From positions 1 to 64,000 of the forward strand of contig JBBJOW010000007.1 of assembly GCA_037724045.1 (NCBI GenBank): a DNA stretch of 64,000 nucleotides, read 5' to 3'. The notes below the pieces were generated by a model. The model made no database searches. It was given only the letters and a program-made list of their open reading frames with translations, and was not told where the DNA came from. The stretch comes from DATLGB01 sp037724045 (GTDB taxonomy: Bacteria; Actinomycetota; Thermoleophilia; Solirubrobacterales; Solirubrobacteraceae). A program made the position numbers and the translations under genes. This document shows, in pieces, positions 38,264-48,743 of this stretch; positions within the stretch are counted from its first letter, which is position 1; each line of letters begins with the position of its first letter.

Positions 38264-39157
38264 CGCGGCGAGGACGGATCGCAGGCGCCCGTCGCGGCGC
38301 ATGAGGTGCTCCCAATCGTCCGCGTCCAGGGCGGCTGGGGGCACCTCTGCCAAAAAGCGGGCGATGGCGTCCGCGAGGCCGCCGGGGTCCTCCAGGTGCG
38401 GGAAGTGGCGCGCGTCGGGCAGAAGCTCGAAGCGCGACTCGGCCCGCCCGCCGACCGCGGCGTACGCCTCACGCCCGTGGGCCACCGGAATCGTGTGGTC
38501 GCGCCCGCCCCAGACGATCAGCGTCGGCATGTCTCCGAGCAGGTAGAGGCGGTCGTTGGCGCACACCTTCTGGCCCTTGAGGTCGATCACCGACCGCAGG
38601 GTCCATAGGAAGCCGCGGCGCGCGGCGGGGGTGTTGAGCGAGGAGAGCGCGCGGTGCGCCGCCGTGGCGTAGGGGTTGTCCACACGTGCGAGCGCGCCGA
38701 GCACGGGGCGGCTCGCGGCGCCCGCCAGCAGCCCCTCCACACCAGGTGCGGCGGCGAGACGCAGCGGCCAGGATACGTCGCGGCCCAGGCCGCCGCTGGA
38801 GACCAGCACGACGCGTTCGCAGCGCTCGGGGAACTGGTAGAAGAACTGCATCGCCACGCCGCCGCCGAGCGAGTGCCCGATGACCGTCGCGCGCTCGATG
38901 CCGAGGCCGGAGACGAGGTCGCGGATGCCCGCGGCGTGGGCGCCGAGCGAGTAGTCGCCGAGCGGGCCGGCCGACCCGCCGTGGCCGTGCAGGTCGGGCG
39001 CGATCACCGTATGCGTGCGGGCCAGCCGCTCTGCCACCGCGCGCCAGTGACGCGAGTTGTTGAGCATCCCGTGGATGAGCAGCACCGCCGGGCCCGAGCC
39101 CGCGATGCGGTAGCCGATGCGGTGGCCGTGCAGCACGGTCTCCTGGAGCTCGAACAC
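38261..39157 (-). CDS. Alpha/beta hydrolase
   Basis: 298 residues from GTG 39157 (VFELQETVLHGHRIGYRIAG), with AGGA upstream. Serine-hydrolase fold: oxyanion region LLIHGMLNNSRHW, nucleophile elbow VIGHSLGGGVAMQF, acid in VWGGRDHTIPV and His in ARHFPHLEDP. The ligand is unknown; related genes are annotated as esterases, epoxide hydrolases or haloperoxidase-like proteins. Ends at the palindrome shared with the Rpf-like gene. Confidence 0.9.
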   Translation of the reverse strand: MFELQETVLHGHRIGYRIAGSGPAVLLIHGMLNNSRHWRAVAERLARTHTVIAPDLHGHGGSAGPLGDYSLGAHAAGIRDLVSGLGIERATVIGHSLGGGVAMQFFYQFPERCERVVLVSSGGLGRDVSWPLRLAAAPGVEGLLAGAASRPVLGALARVDNPYATAAHRALSSLNTPAARRGFLWTLRSVIDLKGQKVCANDRLYLLGDMPTLIVWGGRDHTIPVAHGREAYAAVGGRAESRFELLPDARHFPHLEDPGGLADAIARFLAEVPPAALDADDWEHLMRRDGRLRSVLAA

Positions 39158-39168
39158 GGCGCGCGATC

Positions 39169-39612
39169 CTAACCGTCGGCGAGCCAGGCGTCGACCAGCC
39201 GGCGGGCGATGGCGACCCGGGGCGGCAGCAGCAGCCACGCGGAGTCGTCGGCCGCCGCAGCTTCGCGCAGCTGGACGCGATCGAACCAGCGGACGTCCTC
39301 GAGCTCGTCGTCGTCGGCCTGCGCGTGGCCGCCCGCGTAGTCGGCTGCGCGCAGGTCGGCGAGCTCGTCGCCGTCCCCCGCCTCGACGGCCCACAGACCG
39401 ACGCCGTCGTCGCGCACGCCGAGCAGGTGGCCGTCGCGGCCGTCGAGCGCGACCAGCTCCGGGCCGTCACCAGCGAGGCGCACCCCGCGCGGGCCGACGA
39501 TGACCGCCAGCGCTCGCGGGTCCGCACGCGCGGCGTGCACCCAGGCCGGGTCGGCGCGGCAGTTGGCGGCCCGGTCGAGCGTTCCGGCCGCGAAGCTGAT
39601 CGGGTCCGCCAT
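39169..39612 (-). CDS. NudC (NADH pyrophosphatase) remnant lacking the catalytic domain
   Basis: The 147-residue product starts MADPISFAAGTLDRAANCRA then DPAWVHAARADPRALAVIVG, which is the N-terminal domain of NADH pyrophosphatases, and ends LEDVRWFDRVQLREAA and LLPPRVAIARRLVDAWL, which is the extreme C-terminus of the same family. The zinc ribbon, Nudix box and most of the Nudix fold (about 150 residues) are absent, joined near GGHAQADDDELED. Open reading frame and start are kept, but catalysis should be lost. It diverges from the kinase gene. Confidence 0.7.
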   Translation of the reverse strand: MADPISFAAGTLDRAANCRADPAWVHAARADPRALAVIVGPRGVRLAGDGPELVALDGRDGHLLGVRDDGVGLWAVEAGDGDELADLRAADYAGGHAQADDDELEDVRWFDRVQLREAAAADDSAWLLLPPRVAIARRLVDAWLADG

Positions 39613-39636
39613 CGGGCGTCAGCGTACCCTTGGGAC

Positions 39637-41079
<1,443 letters not shown>

Positions 41080-41086
41080 CGCCGCG

Positions 41087-41623
41087 TCAGCAGACGCCGG
41101 CGACCGCGAGCACGACGACCGTGCCGGCGGGAACCTCGTCGCCGGCCGGCGGGTCGGTGGCGCACACCCGGTCGTCGCCGAAGAAGAAGTCGTCGAGCGG
41201 GCTGCCGACGTCATCGACGTCGGCAGTGAGCCCGACCGACTCCAGCGCGTCGATCGCGTCGTCGACGTCGTCGCCCTCCAGCGGCGGCACCTCGACGACG
41301 ATCTGGCGGGTGACACGCAGCGCGGTCATCGCCGCAGGCCGGCGTGGCGCATCCGCCTGCACGTCGATGATGTTCTCGCCCTCCTCGAGCTCGACGGTGG
41401 TCGCGAACGACCCGCCGGAGACGTCGGCCTCCTGCCCGGCGACGAGCACGCGCGTGCCCGCCGGCGCGACGGTGCCGCGGACCTCGACGCTCTCGTCCTG
41501 GACCGTCGAGAGGTCGGCGGGCGCCTCGAGGCTCAGCTCCACCCGTGCGAGGGCGGGCGCGCGTTCGTCGCCCCCGCATCCCGAGAGCGCCAGGAGCAGG
41601 GGCAAGAGGGCGAGCGCGCGCAC
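41087..41623 (-). CDS. Lipoprotein with Ig-like and PASTA domains
   Basis: 178 residues from ATG 41623. The lipobox ALSGC at the end of a signal peptide marks a lipoprotein. It is followed by an Ig-like beta domain (VEVRGTVAPAGTRVLVAGQE, SFATTVELEEGENIIDVQA) and a C-terminal PASTA domain (DDAIDALESVGLTADVDDVG, CATDPPAGDEVPAGTVVVLA). PASTA domains bind peptidoglycan fragments; sitting beside a kinase that lacks them, this protein could be its partner, but that is inference. Confidence 0.82.
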   Translation of the reverse strand: MRALALLPLLLALSGCGGDERAPALARVELSLEAPADLSTVQDESVEVRGTVAPAGTRVLVAGQEADVSGGSFATTVELEEGENIIDVQADAPRRPAAMTALRVTRQIVVEVPPLEGDDVDDAIDALESVGLTADVDDVGSPLDDFFFGDDRVCATDPPAGDEVPAGTVVVLAVAGVC

Positions 41624-41679
41624 GTCTGAGAGGCTAATCCTGCGCGTTTGCTGCTCAAGGAATCGGCCCAGAGGGCGAT

Positions 41680-42263
41680 GTGTCAGGTATGTACGCGTTC
41701 CGGGGTCTGTGCCGTCTGGCCTTGGTCATGGCCGCGGTGGCCGCGCTCGCCCTCACGATGAGCGCTCCGGGCGCTTCTGCACAGCAGGGACAGCCGGAGT
41801 GTTCCAACGGCATCGACGACGACGACGGAGCAGTCGACGGCGCGGATGCGGGTTGCGGCGACGGCTCGGACCCCGACGAGTCCGATTCGCCGTACGCGGG
41901 CGTCAAGTTCATCACCATCCCCTAGCGCTGGTGACCCTGCAGGGAACCGTCGATGCGCGCGGCACCGTCGACGTCGCCAAGTTCCAGGTCCGCGCCCAGC
42001 GCGGATCCACCGTGGACATCCGCTGCAAGGGCAAGGGCTGCGCCTTCAAGAAGTCGCGCCGGATCATGATCACGAGCAAGCTGCGACTCAACAACCTCGA
42101 GCGCAAGCTGCGCGCGCCGCAGTCGATCGAACTGCGGATCGCGCGGCCGGGTAGGCTCGGCAAGTACGTGCGCTACCAGGTTCGGCGCAACGACACGCCC
42201 TTGCGCACGGACGCCTGCCTCGACCAGGTCACGCGGAAGGTCCGTCCTTGCTACGGGGGCTGA
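41680..42263 (+). pseudogene. Secreted protein gene, frameshifted at a C-run
   Basis: The first frame (GTG 41680 or ATG 41689) gives a signal peptide (YAFRGLCRLALVMAAVAALA) and an Asp-rich segment (CSNGIDDDDGAVDGADAGCG) ending VKFITIP then TAG at 41923. The second half, LALVTLQGTVDARGTVDVAK, STVDIRCKGKGCAFKKSRRI and LRTDACLDQVTRKVRPCYGG, is one frame back and starts exactly at the break (CCATCCCCTAG). Adding one C restores a continuous 195-residue exported protein. Either a real pseudogene or a homopolymer error. Confidence 0.65.
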
Positions 42264-42583
42264 GCCGGAGCGCGGACGGGCTGATCCCCGTCCTGCTCAT
42301 CGGGGCGATCATCTCACTGGTCGTCCTCGGCGTCGGCGCGTTCAAGTCCCCGGCCTACCGGGGACGGAAGCGCGGCGGCCTCCCCCGGCTCCCCGGGTGC
42401 ACAGCCACCCGTCGCGACGGCGAGCCCCACGCCGACGCCCAAGCTTAAGCCCAAGGCGACACCGACGCCGACGCCGAAGCCCAAGAAGCCCAAGCGCAAG
42501 CGCGAACCCGAGCCCGCAGCCAAGCCCGATCCGCCCAGCCAGCCGGCCGAGCCCCGCCGACGGTCATCGACGAGTCGGGCTGA
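42248..42583 (+). pseudogene. Membrane-anchored Pro/Lys-rich protein gene with two frameshifts
   Basis: Starts with a membrane helix (DGLIPVLLIGAIISLVVLGV) from GTG or TTG near 42248, overlapping the previous stop. The Pro/Thr/Lys-rich continuation (SPTPTPKLKPKATPTPTPKP, then KKPKRKREPEPAAKPDPPSQ) is one frame forward from about 42395, while a natural end (APPTVIDESG, TGA 42581) is back in the first frame. Two compensating indels would be needed. Together with the neighbouring frameshift this suggests a decayed or poorly sequenced patch. Confidence 0.5.
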
Positions 42584-42589
42584 GCGCTG

Positions 42590-43636
42590 CTACCAGTGCA
42601 CGCCCCGGGTGACCTGGGCGAAGGCCCGGCCGACCACGCCGGTCGGATCGTCGTCGGTCTCTGATTCCTTTGCGTCCTTGTCCCTGGGCTTGGCCGACGT
42701 GGAGTCCGGGAACAGCTCGTAGGCCTGGCTGCGGATGGTGTCCATCAGCGTCGGGCTGATCGCATCGGCGAACGACGCAATGCTGCCGAACGGCGGTGAC
42801 AGGCGCCGCGGCCGGAAGATGATCGCCTCCGAGACGACATCGCCCGCCTGCTCAGGGGTCAGCGTCGGGAAGCGCTTGTAGATCGTCGTCGGCGCGATCA
42901 TCGGCGTGCGCACCAGCGCCATGTAGATCGTGGTGAAGCGGACGCCGTCGTTGTGGACCTCGGCCTGCAGCGCGTCGCAGAGCGTGTCCAGCGCCGCCTT
43001 GGAGGCGATGTAGGCGCCGAAGCGCGGCGTGCGCGTCTGCACGCCGATCGAGCTCATGTTCACGATCTGACCCGAGCCGCGCTCGCGCATGCCGGGCAGG
43101 AGCCGCAGGATCAGCCGCAGCGGCGCGAAGTAGTTCAGCTGCATCGTGCGCTCGTAGTCGTGGAAGCGGTCGTAGGAGAGCGCGACGGAACGCCGGATGG
43201 AGCGGCCGGCGTTGTTGACGAGCACGTCCACCTGCCCGTGGGCCGCGAGCACGTCGGCGCACAGCGCGTCGATCGCGTCGAGGTCGGTGAGGTCGCAAGG
43301 ATGCACGTGCGACGTCCCGCCCGCCGCTGCGATCTCCTCTTGCAGCTCCTCGAGCTTCTCGCGACCGCGCGCGACCAGCAGCACCGTTCCGCCGGCTGCG
43401 GCGACCTGGCGCGCCGCAGCCTCGCCGATCCCCGACGAGGCCCCGGTGACCAGGACGATCTTGCCGTCGACGGCCTTCTCCAGCGTCCGCGAGCCGTTGA
43501 CGACGCGATCGACGAAGTTCAGCGGGTACAGCGGGCGGTAGCGGCCGTTGGCCCCGATCGGCTTCGTGGCGGCCTCCAGCGGCCGCCGGATGGTGTTGAC
43601 GATGTCACCGAAGGGACCGGGCAGCGATGGGGCCAT
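42590..43636 (-). CDS. Short-chain dehydrogenase/reductase with C-terminal extension
   Basis: 348 residues from ATG 43636. SDR signatures: KIVLVTGASSGIGEAAARQV (NAD(P) binding), VLVNNAGRSIRRS, catalytic Ser in NMSSIGVQTRTPR and AYIASKAALDTL (Tyr/Lys). N- and C-terminal extensions (about 55 and 80 residues) place it in the actinobacterial group often fused with or next to acyltransferase genes. Substrate unknown. Its coding end nearly touches the frameshifted gene at 42583. Confidence 0.92.
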   Translation of the reverse strand: MAPSLPGPFGDIVNTIRRPLEAATKPIGANGRYRPLYPLNFVDRVVNGSRTLEKAVDGKIVLVTGASSGIGEAAARQVAAAGGTVLLVARGREKLEELQEEIAAAGGTSHVHPCDLTDLDAIDALCADVLAAHGQVDVLVNNAGRSIRRSVALSYDRFHDYERTMQLNYFAPLRLILRLLPGMRERGSGQIVNMSSIGVQTRTPRFGAYIASKAALDTLCDALQAEVHNDGVRFTTIYMALVRTPMIAPTTIYKRFPTLTPEQAGDVVSEAIIFRPRRLSPPFGSIASFADAISPTLMDTIRSQAYELFPDSTSAKPRDKDAKESETDDDPTGVVGRAFAQVTRGVHW

Positions 43637-43660
43637 GCGGGCAACCTATCGAGAAGCGAC

Positions 43661-43687
43661 GCCCGCCCGGGACGGTCCCGGGCGGGC
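43661..43687. terminator. 13-bp G+C-rich hairpin upstream of SDR gene
   Basis: GCCCGCCCGGGAC (43661-43673) and GTCCCGGGCGGGC (43675-43687) are perfect complements around one base. It lies between the SDR start (43636) and the end of the minus-strand secreted gene (43826), so it could end the latter's transcript. No U-tract follows. Confidence 0.55.
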
Positions 43688-43776
43688 GGCCTTCGTTGAA
43701 CTGCCTACGAGCCGTAGACGGCGCGGCGACCCATCGCCTGCCCTGCACAGGTGTTGCCCCCTTGCCGTTAACCACC

Positions 43777-43800
43777 GGGGGCCGGCGCGAGCCGGCCCCC
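43777..43800. terminator. 10-bp hairpin with GCGA loop after secreted-protein gene
   Basis: GGGGGCCGGC (43777-43786), loop GCGA (43787-43790), GCCGGCCCCC (43791-43800). Located 26 bases downstream of the TAG at 43826 on the minus strand, the place expected for a terminator of that gene. Confidence 0.65.
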
Positions 43801-43825
43801 GTAGCGGATCTTCTTCGTTACGAGG

Positions 43826-44269
43826 CTACCTCTTCTTGCCGTACTTGGCCGACGTCTTGGCCGACGCCTTCTTGAGCCGGTTGTTGCCCAGGAACTTGAC
43901 CCGGAACTTGACCCTGCCGCGCTTGCCTGCCGACTTGCGCAGCTTCACGCGAGCCTTGTACTTGCAGGTGCTCTTGATGCCGGTGCGCCGCTTGGCGATG
44001 GTCTTCTTGCCCTTCTTGCCCTTGATGAGGACGGTGCCCTTGCAGCCCGCCGACCTGCTCACGCCGCTCGGCAGAATCAGCCGACCCTGCACCCTGAACA
44101 CGAACGGCTTGCGCCTGTCGCGCCTCGGCCGGGCCCTCGCGGTGATCCGCGGCTTCTTCTTCGTCGTGTTGGGGTTCGGCGTCGGGACCGTGTAGGTCGG
44201 GGACGGGGCCGGCGGCAGGACGTTGTCCTGCACGACGGTCATGCCCGTGACGGTGCCCAGGGCGGGCAC
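43826..44269 (-). CDS. Basic secreted/cell-surface protein, C-terminal module (start uncertain)
   Basis: The frame ends with a Lys/Arg-rich beta module (KPFVFRVQGRLILPSG, CKGTVLIKGKKGKKTIAKRR, KVKLRKSAGKRGRVKFRVKF in form) preceded by a Pro/Thr linker (PAPSPTYTVPTPNPNTTKKK). This module is usual at the C-terminus of exported Thermoleophilia proteins. Starts at GTG 44269 or ATG 44242 would give 147 or 138 residues without a signal peptide, so the 5' part may have been lost, replaced by the divergent MetE-like gene. Two hairpins follow the stop. Confidence 0.5.
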   Translation of the reverse strand: MPALGTVTGMTVVQDNVLPPAPSPTYTVPTPNPNTTKKKPRITARARPRRDRRKPFVFRVQGRLILPSGVSRSAGCKGTVLIKGKKGKKTIAKRRTGIKSTCKYKARVKLRKSAGKRGRVKFRVKFLGNNRLKKASAKTSAKYGKKR

Positions 44270-44386
44270 GCCACCGATGGTGCCGATGACGATTCGGTCG
44301 GCGGGTTGCGGCGCGGTCGAGGGTAGGTGGCGCGGATCCGGGGGTAGCGTCGTTGTGACCGCAGTGTGACTGTCAGGAGACGCACC

Positions 44387-45556
44387 ATGGCATACGACCC
44401 GCGCGCGAACACGGGGATCCCGACGGAGCAGGTGGGCTCGCTGCCCCGGCCCGCGAAGCTGCAGGAGGCCTACGCCCAGTACGACGAGGGCAAGATCGAG
44501 CAGTCCGACCTCGCCGCGCTCCAGGACGAGGCGGTCAAGGAGTCCATCGAGAAGGTCGAGGCGACCGGCTCGCCGATCGTCTCCGACGGCGAGCAGCGGT
44601 GGTCGAGCTTCGCCACCTATCCGATCGCCGAGACGCTGGCCGGCACCGGCCTGGCGGACAACTTCGCCGCCGACGGCCAGTTCTTCGCCATCTTCGCCGA
44701 CGGCCACGGGCGCCAGCTGCCCCGCATCACCGGCGGGCCCTTCTCCTACACGACGTACTCGGCAGACACGCTGAAGAAGTCCATCGGCTACGCGAAGGGA
44801 CCGATGAAACAGGCGGTCATCGCACCTTCGATGCTGTCCCTGCTGTACCCGCTCTCCGACGAGATCGACGGGTTCCCGCAGTCCGAGTTCGACGACACGC
44901 TCGTCGACGAGTGCGAGAAGGACATCCGCCAGGCCTTCGCGGCGGGCGCCGAGCGCGTCTCCGTCGACTTCACCGAGGGCCGCCTGGCCACGCGGGAGGA
45001 CCCGCGCAACCCGTGGACGGGCGCCGGCAAGCTGCCGTACTTCATCGACCTCATCAACCGGGTCTTCGACCGCTTCAGCGCCGAGGAGCGCGTCAACATC
45101 GGCGTGCACACCTGCCCGGGCGGCGACCGCGACTCGGTGCACTCCGCCGACGTGCCCTACGCCAACCTGCTCGGCACGATGTTCGATCTCAACGCGGGCT
45201 ACTTCCTGATCCAACTCGCGTCCGAGCGCGACAAGGACCCCGTGTACAAGATGATCGGCGAGCACCTGCGCGACGACGCCGACGGGGTCGCGCAGATGGC
45301 CTACATCGGGGTCGTGAACCCCGGCAACCCGCGCGTGGAGAGTGCCCAGGAGATCTCCGACGCCATCGTGCGGGCGTCGAACTTCATCGACAAGCAGCGC
45401 ATCGGGACCACCGACGACTGCGGGTTCTCGCCGTTCTCGATCGACGAGAAGCCCAATCACGGCTCGCCCGACTACGCCCGCGAGGTCGCCTTCCAGAAGA
45501 TCGCCAACCGCGTCGAGGGGACGCGCATGGCGGCGGAGAAGCTCGGCGTCAGCTAG
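44387..45556 (+). CDS. Cobalamin-independent methionine synthase-like protein (MetE C-terminal domain)
   Basis: 389 residues from ATG 44387 with AGGAGA upstream. It is a single TIM-barrel of the MetE catalytic-domain family, which transfers a methyl group to homocysteine via a zinc-bound thiolate. Zinc ligands are visible as His241 and Cys243 (IGVHTCPGGDRDSVH) and Cys345 (TTDDCGFSPF). QVGSLPRP at the start matches the domain's N-terminus. The MetE N-terminal domain is missing, so the methyl donor may differ from that of full-length MetE. Its end overlaps the convergent membrane-protein gene by 4 bases. Confidence 0.88.
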   Translation: MAYDPRANTGIPTEQVGSLPRPAKLQEAYAQYDEGKIEQSDLAALQDEAVKESIEKVEATGSPIVSDGEQRWSSFATYPIAETLAGTGLADNFAADGQFFAIFADGHGRQLPRITGGPFSYTTYSADTLKKSIGYAKGPMKQAVIAPSMLSLLYPLSDEIDGFPQSEFDDTLVDECEKDIRQAFAAGAERVSVDFTEGRLATREDPRNPWTGAGKLPYFIDLINRVFDRFSAEERVNIGVHTCPGGDRDSVHSADVPYANLLGTMFDLNAGYFLIQLASERDKDPVYKMIGEHLRDDADGVAQMAYIGVVNPGNPRVESAQEISDAIVRASNFIDKQRIGTTDDCGFSPFSIDEKPNHGSPDYAREVAFQKIANRVEGTRMAAEKLGVS

Positions 45557-46608
45557 GAGCTTCCCGCCCGTCCTTCGAGGTAGCGCGCGCGGTCGGCGAA
45601 GACCGCGCGCATCTCGTCGGAGAGGCGGTCGAGGAACTGGTCGCGGTAGGTCGCGTCGGTGAGCACCGCGATGGCGTAGTAGAGCCCCGAGAGGCCGGCG
45701 ACGCCCCCGGCGACGCGCAGCAGCTCGCTCGTCACCCGCGCCTGCTCGCCGAAGAGGTCGAGGGTGACGAGCACGTCGCCGGTCGTGGCCGTCCAGGACT
45801 CCTGCACCCCCGGGCTGATGGCGAGCATGCCGAAGCCGACGAATGCGGCGCCGACTGCCAGCGTCACGATCAGCACCTGCAGGGCGTGCGAGACGAGCAC
45901 GATCAGCGCGACGTTGACCCGCTGGCGGCGGCTGAGCGGATGCCCCGCGGCGAAGTCGGTCTCCATCCGGCGCACCTCCCCGGGCAGCTGCGCGATCAGG
46001 AACGCCAGGCCGAAGAGGACGAACGCGGCGCCCAGCAGCGCCAGGAACGGGTCGGGCATGCCGCTGAACACCTGCCACATCTCCGTGTTGATGAACAGGA
46101 CGGCGGCGAACAGCAGCAGTAGCGGCACCGCGCGGGCGAGCGTCGCCACCGACAGCGCGAGCTCGTCGCCCAGGCGCTCGAAGGAGCCGCGCACGATCGA
46201 CGGCAGCGCGTAGCCGACGACCAGGTAGACGAGCGCGAGCAGTCCCACGTTGGCCGCCACCGTGCCGATCGCGCTCTGCACCTGGTTGCCGAAGATCAGC
46301 GGGAGCAGCCCCGGTGCAAGCACGAAGACGGCCAGCTCCACCGGGCCGACGTGCTCGGGCAGGGCCGTCGCCGGCCGGCCGCGCAGCCGGTTGGCCAGCA
46401 TGAAGACCGCGAGCAGGATGAGCAGCCCGCCGATCGCCGCGCCCACGTTGGCCACCCACGACCAGTCGAGGTCGATCGCCCCGAGCATCTCACCGATGAA
46501 CACGAGCGTGAGCAACGGAGCCGCGCGGTTGAAGACGTCCCCGGCCGCGGTGTAGTCCTCGATGAACAGCGGCAATCCCGCACGACGGAAGCGGCGCTCG
46601 TAGTCCAT
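45553..46608 (-). CDS. Multi-pass membrane protein of unknown function
   Basis: From ATG 46608 (MDYERRFRRAGLPLFIEDYT) the protein has 351 residues and about six membrane helices (PLLTLVFIGEMLGAI, VGAAIGGLLILLAVFML, LAVFVLAPGLLPLIFG, LLALVYLVVGYALP, ARAVPLLLLFAAVLFI, LALLGAAFVLFGLAFLI) with a C-terminal helical cytosolic part. An ATG at 46659 in the same frame would overlap the divergent start and the likely promoter, so 46608 is preferred. No family name known to me. Confidence 0.75.
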   Translation of the reverse strand: MDYERRFRRAGLPLFIEDYTAAGDVFNRAAPLLTLVFIGEMLGAIDLDWSWVANVGAAIGGLLILLAVFMLANRLRGRPATALPEHVGPVELAVFVLAPGLLPLIFGNQVQSAIGTVAANVGLLALVYLVVGYALPSIVRGSFERLGDELALSVATLARAVPLLLLFAAVLFINTEMWQVFSGMPDPFLALLGAAFVLFGLAFLIAQLPGEVRRMETDFAAGHPLSRRQRVNVALIVLVSHALQVLIVTLAVGAAFVGFGMLAISPGVQESWTATTGDVLVTLDLFGEQARVTSELLRVAGGVAGLSGLYYAIAVLTDATYRDQFLDRLSDEMRAVFADRARYLEGRAGSS

Positions 46609-46657
46609 CAGCGCACCGAGCCCACGAGCATCCGCGCGAAGGTATACAAACCCCGCC

Positions 46658-47233
46658 ATGAACACAAAAGTCGTCGGACGGCGGGTCGGTGCGTTTCTCA
46701 TCGACCTCCTAGTGGTCATCGCCCTCCAAGGGCTCCTCTTCGCGTTGATGGCGGAGAACCGTCAGGACGCGATCAACGCCGGTGGCGGCGCCGAGGTGAC
46801 GACGTACGTGAACGTGACGCTCGGCGACACGGAGTACGCGATCACCGGAAGCAAAGCGGCGCTCTACTTCGCGCTCGTCCTCGCGATCAACGTCGGCTAC
46901 TTCGTGATCCTCCAGGGCCTGCGCGGCTTCACGCTCGGCAAGCTGGCGCTCGGCCTGCGCGTGGTCAAGGACGACGGGACCTCACCTCCGGGCGTCGGCC
47001 GCGCCTTCGGCCGCTGGTTTCTCTACATCGCGGACGGCTTCCCGTACATCATCCCCTACCTGACCGGGTTCATCGTCGCCATGGTCCACAAGGACCACAA
47101 GCGCATCGGGGACATGGTCGCGAGCACGCTGGTCGTCTCCAAGGACTCGGTCGGGGCGTCGCCGTCGGCGTCGGGCTTGGACAACGAATCCACGCCGACC
47201 TGGGTGGAGGGAACCCGGGGCTCCGGGCTCTGA
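46658..47233 (+). CDS. RDD family membrane protein
   Basis: 191 residues from ATG 46658. RDD proteins have a conserved Arg and two Asp: here RVGAFLIDLLVVIALQGLLF with Arg/Asp in helix 1 and KRIGDMVASTLVV at the end. About four membrane helices. TATACA at 46643-46648, some 10 bases ahead of the ATG, looks like a -10 box, so the message would have a very short leader. The role of this family is mostly unknown (some members are ion antiporters). Confidence 0.85.
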   Translation: MNTKVVGRRVGAFLIDLLVVIALQGLLFALMAENRQDAINAGGGAEVTTYVNVTLGDTEYAITGSKAALYFALVLAINVGYFVILQGLRGFTLGKLALGLRVVKDDGTSPPGVGRAFGRWFLYIADGFPYIIPYLTGFIVAMVHKDHKRIGDMVASTLVVSKDSVGASPSASGLDNESTPTWVEGTRGSGL

Positions 47234-47242
47234 CGAGCCTTC

Positions 47243-47268
47243 CTTAGCCGGGATCGGTGGATCCAGGC

Positions 47269-47272
<4 letters not shown>
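47243..47272. terminator. Bidirectional hairpin between RDD gene and glpK
   Basis: CTTAGCCGGGATC (47243-47255) pairs with GATCCAGGCTTAG (47260-47272) at 11 of 13 positions around a 4-base loop. It sits between convergent genes and includes the glpK stop, as expected for a shared terminator. Confidence 0.6.
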
Positions 47273-48711
<1,439 letters not shown>

Positions 48712-48743
48712 CTCGGCGAACCCTACGTGGCAGGCTCTGACGC

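Noticed and set aside
44340..44386. Possible riboswitch ahead of the MetE-like gene
   Set aside because: Only about 120 bases separate it from the divergent gene and no SAM or cobalamin riboswitch core is visible.
44270..46459. Long minus-strand open frame upstream of the basic secreted protein, reaching 46459
   Set aside because: It runs antisense to the MetE-like gene and through the membrane-protein gene; only the part downstream of about 44269 looks like protein.
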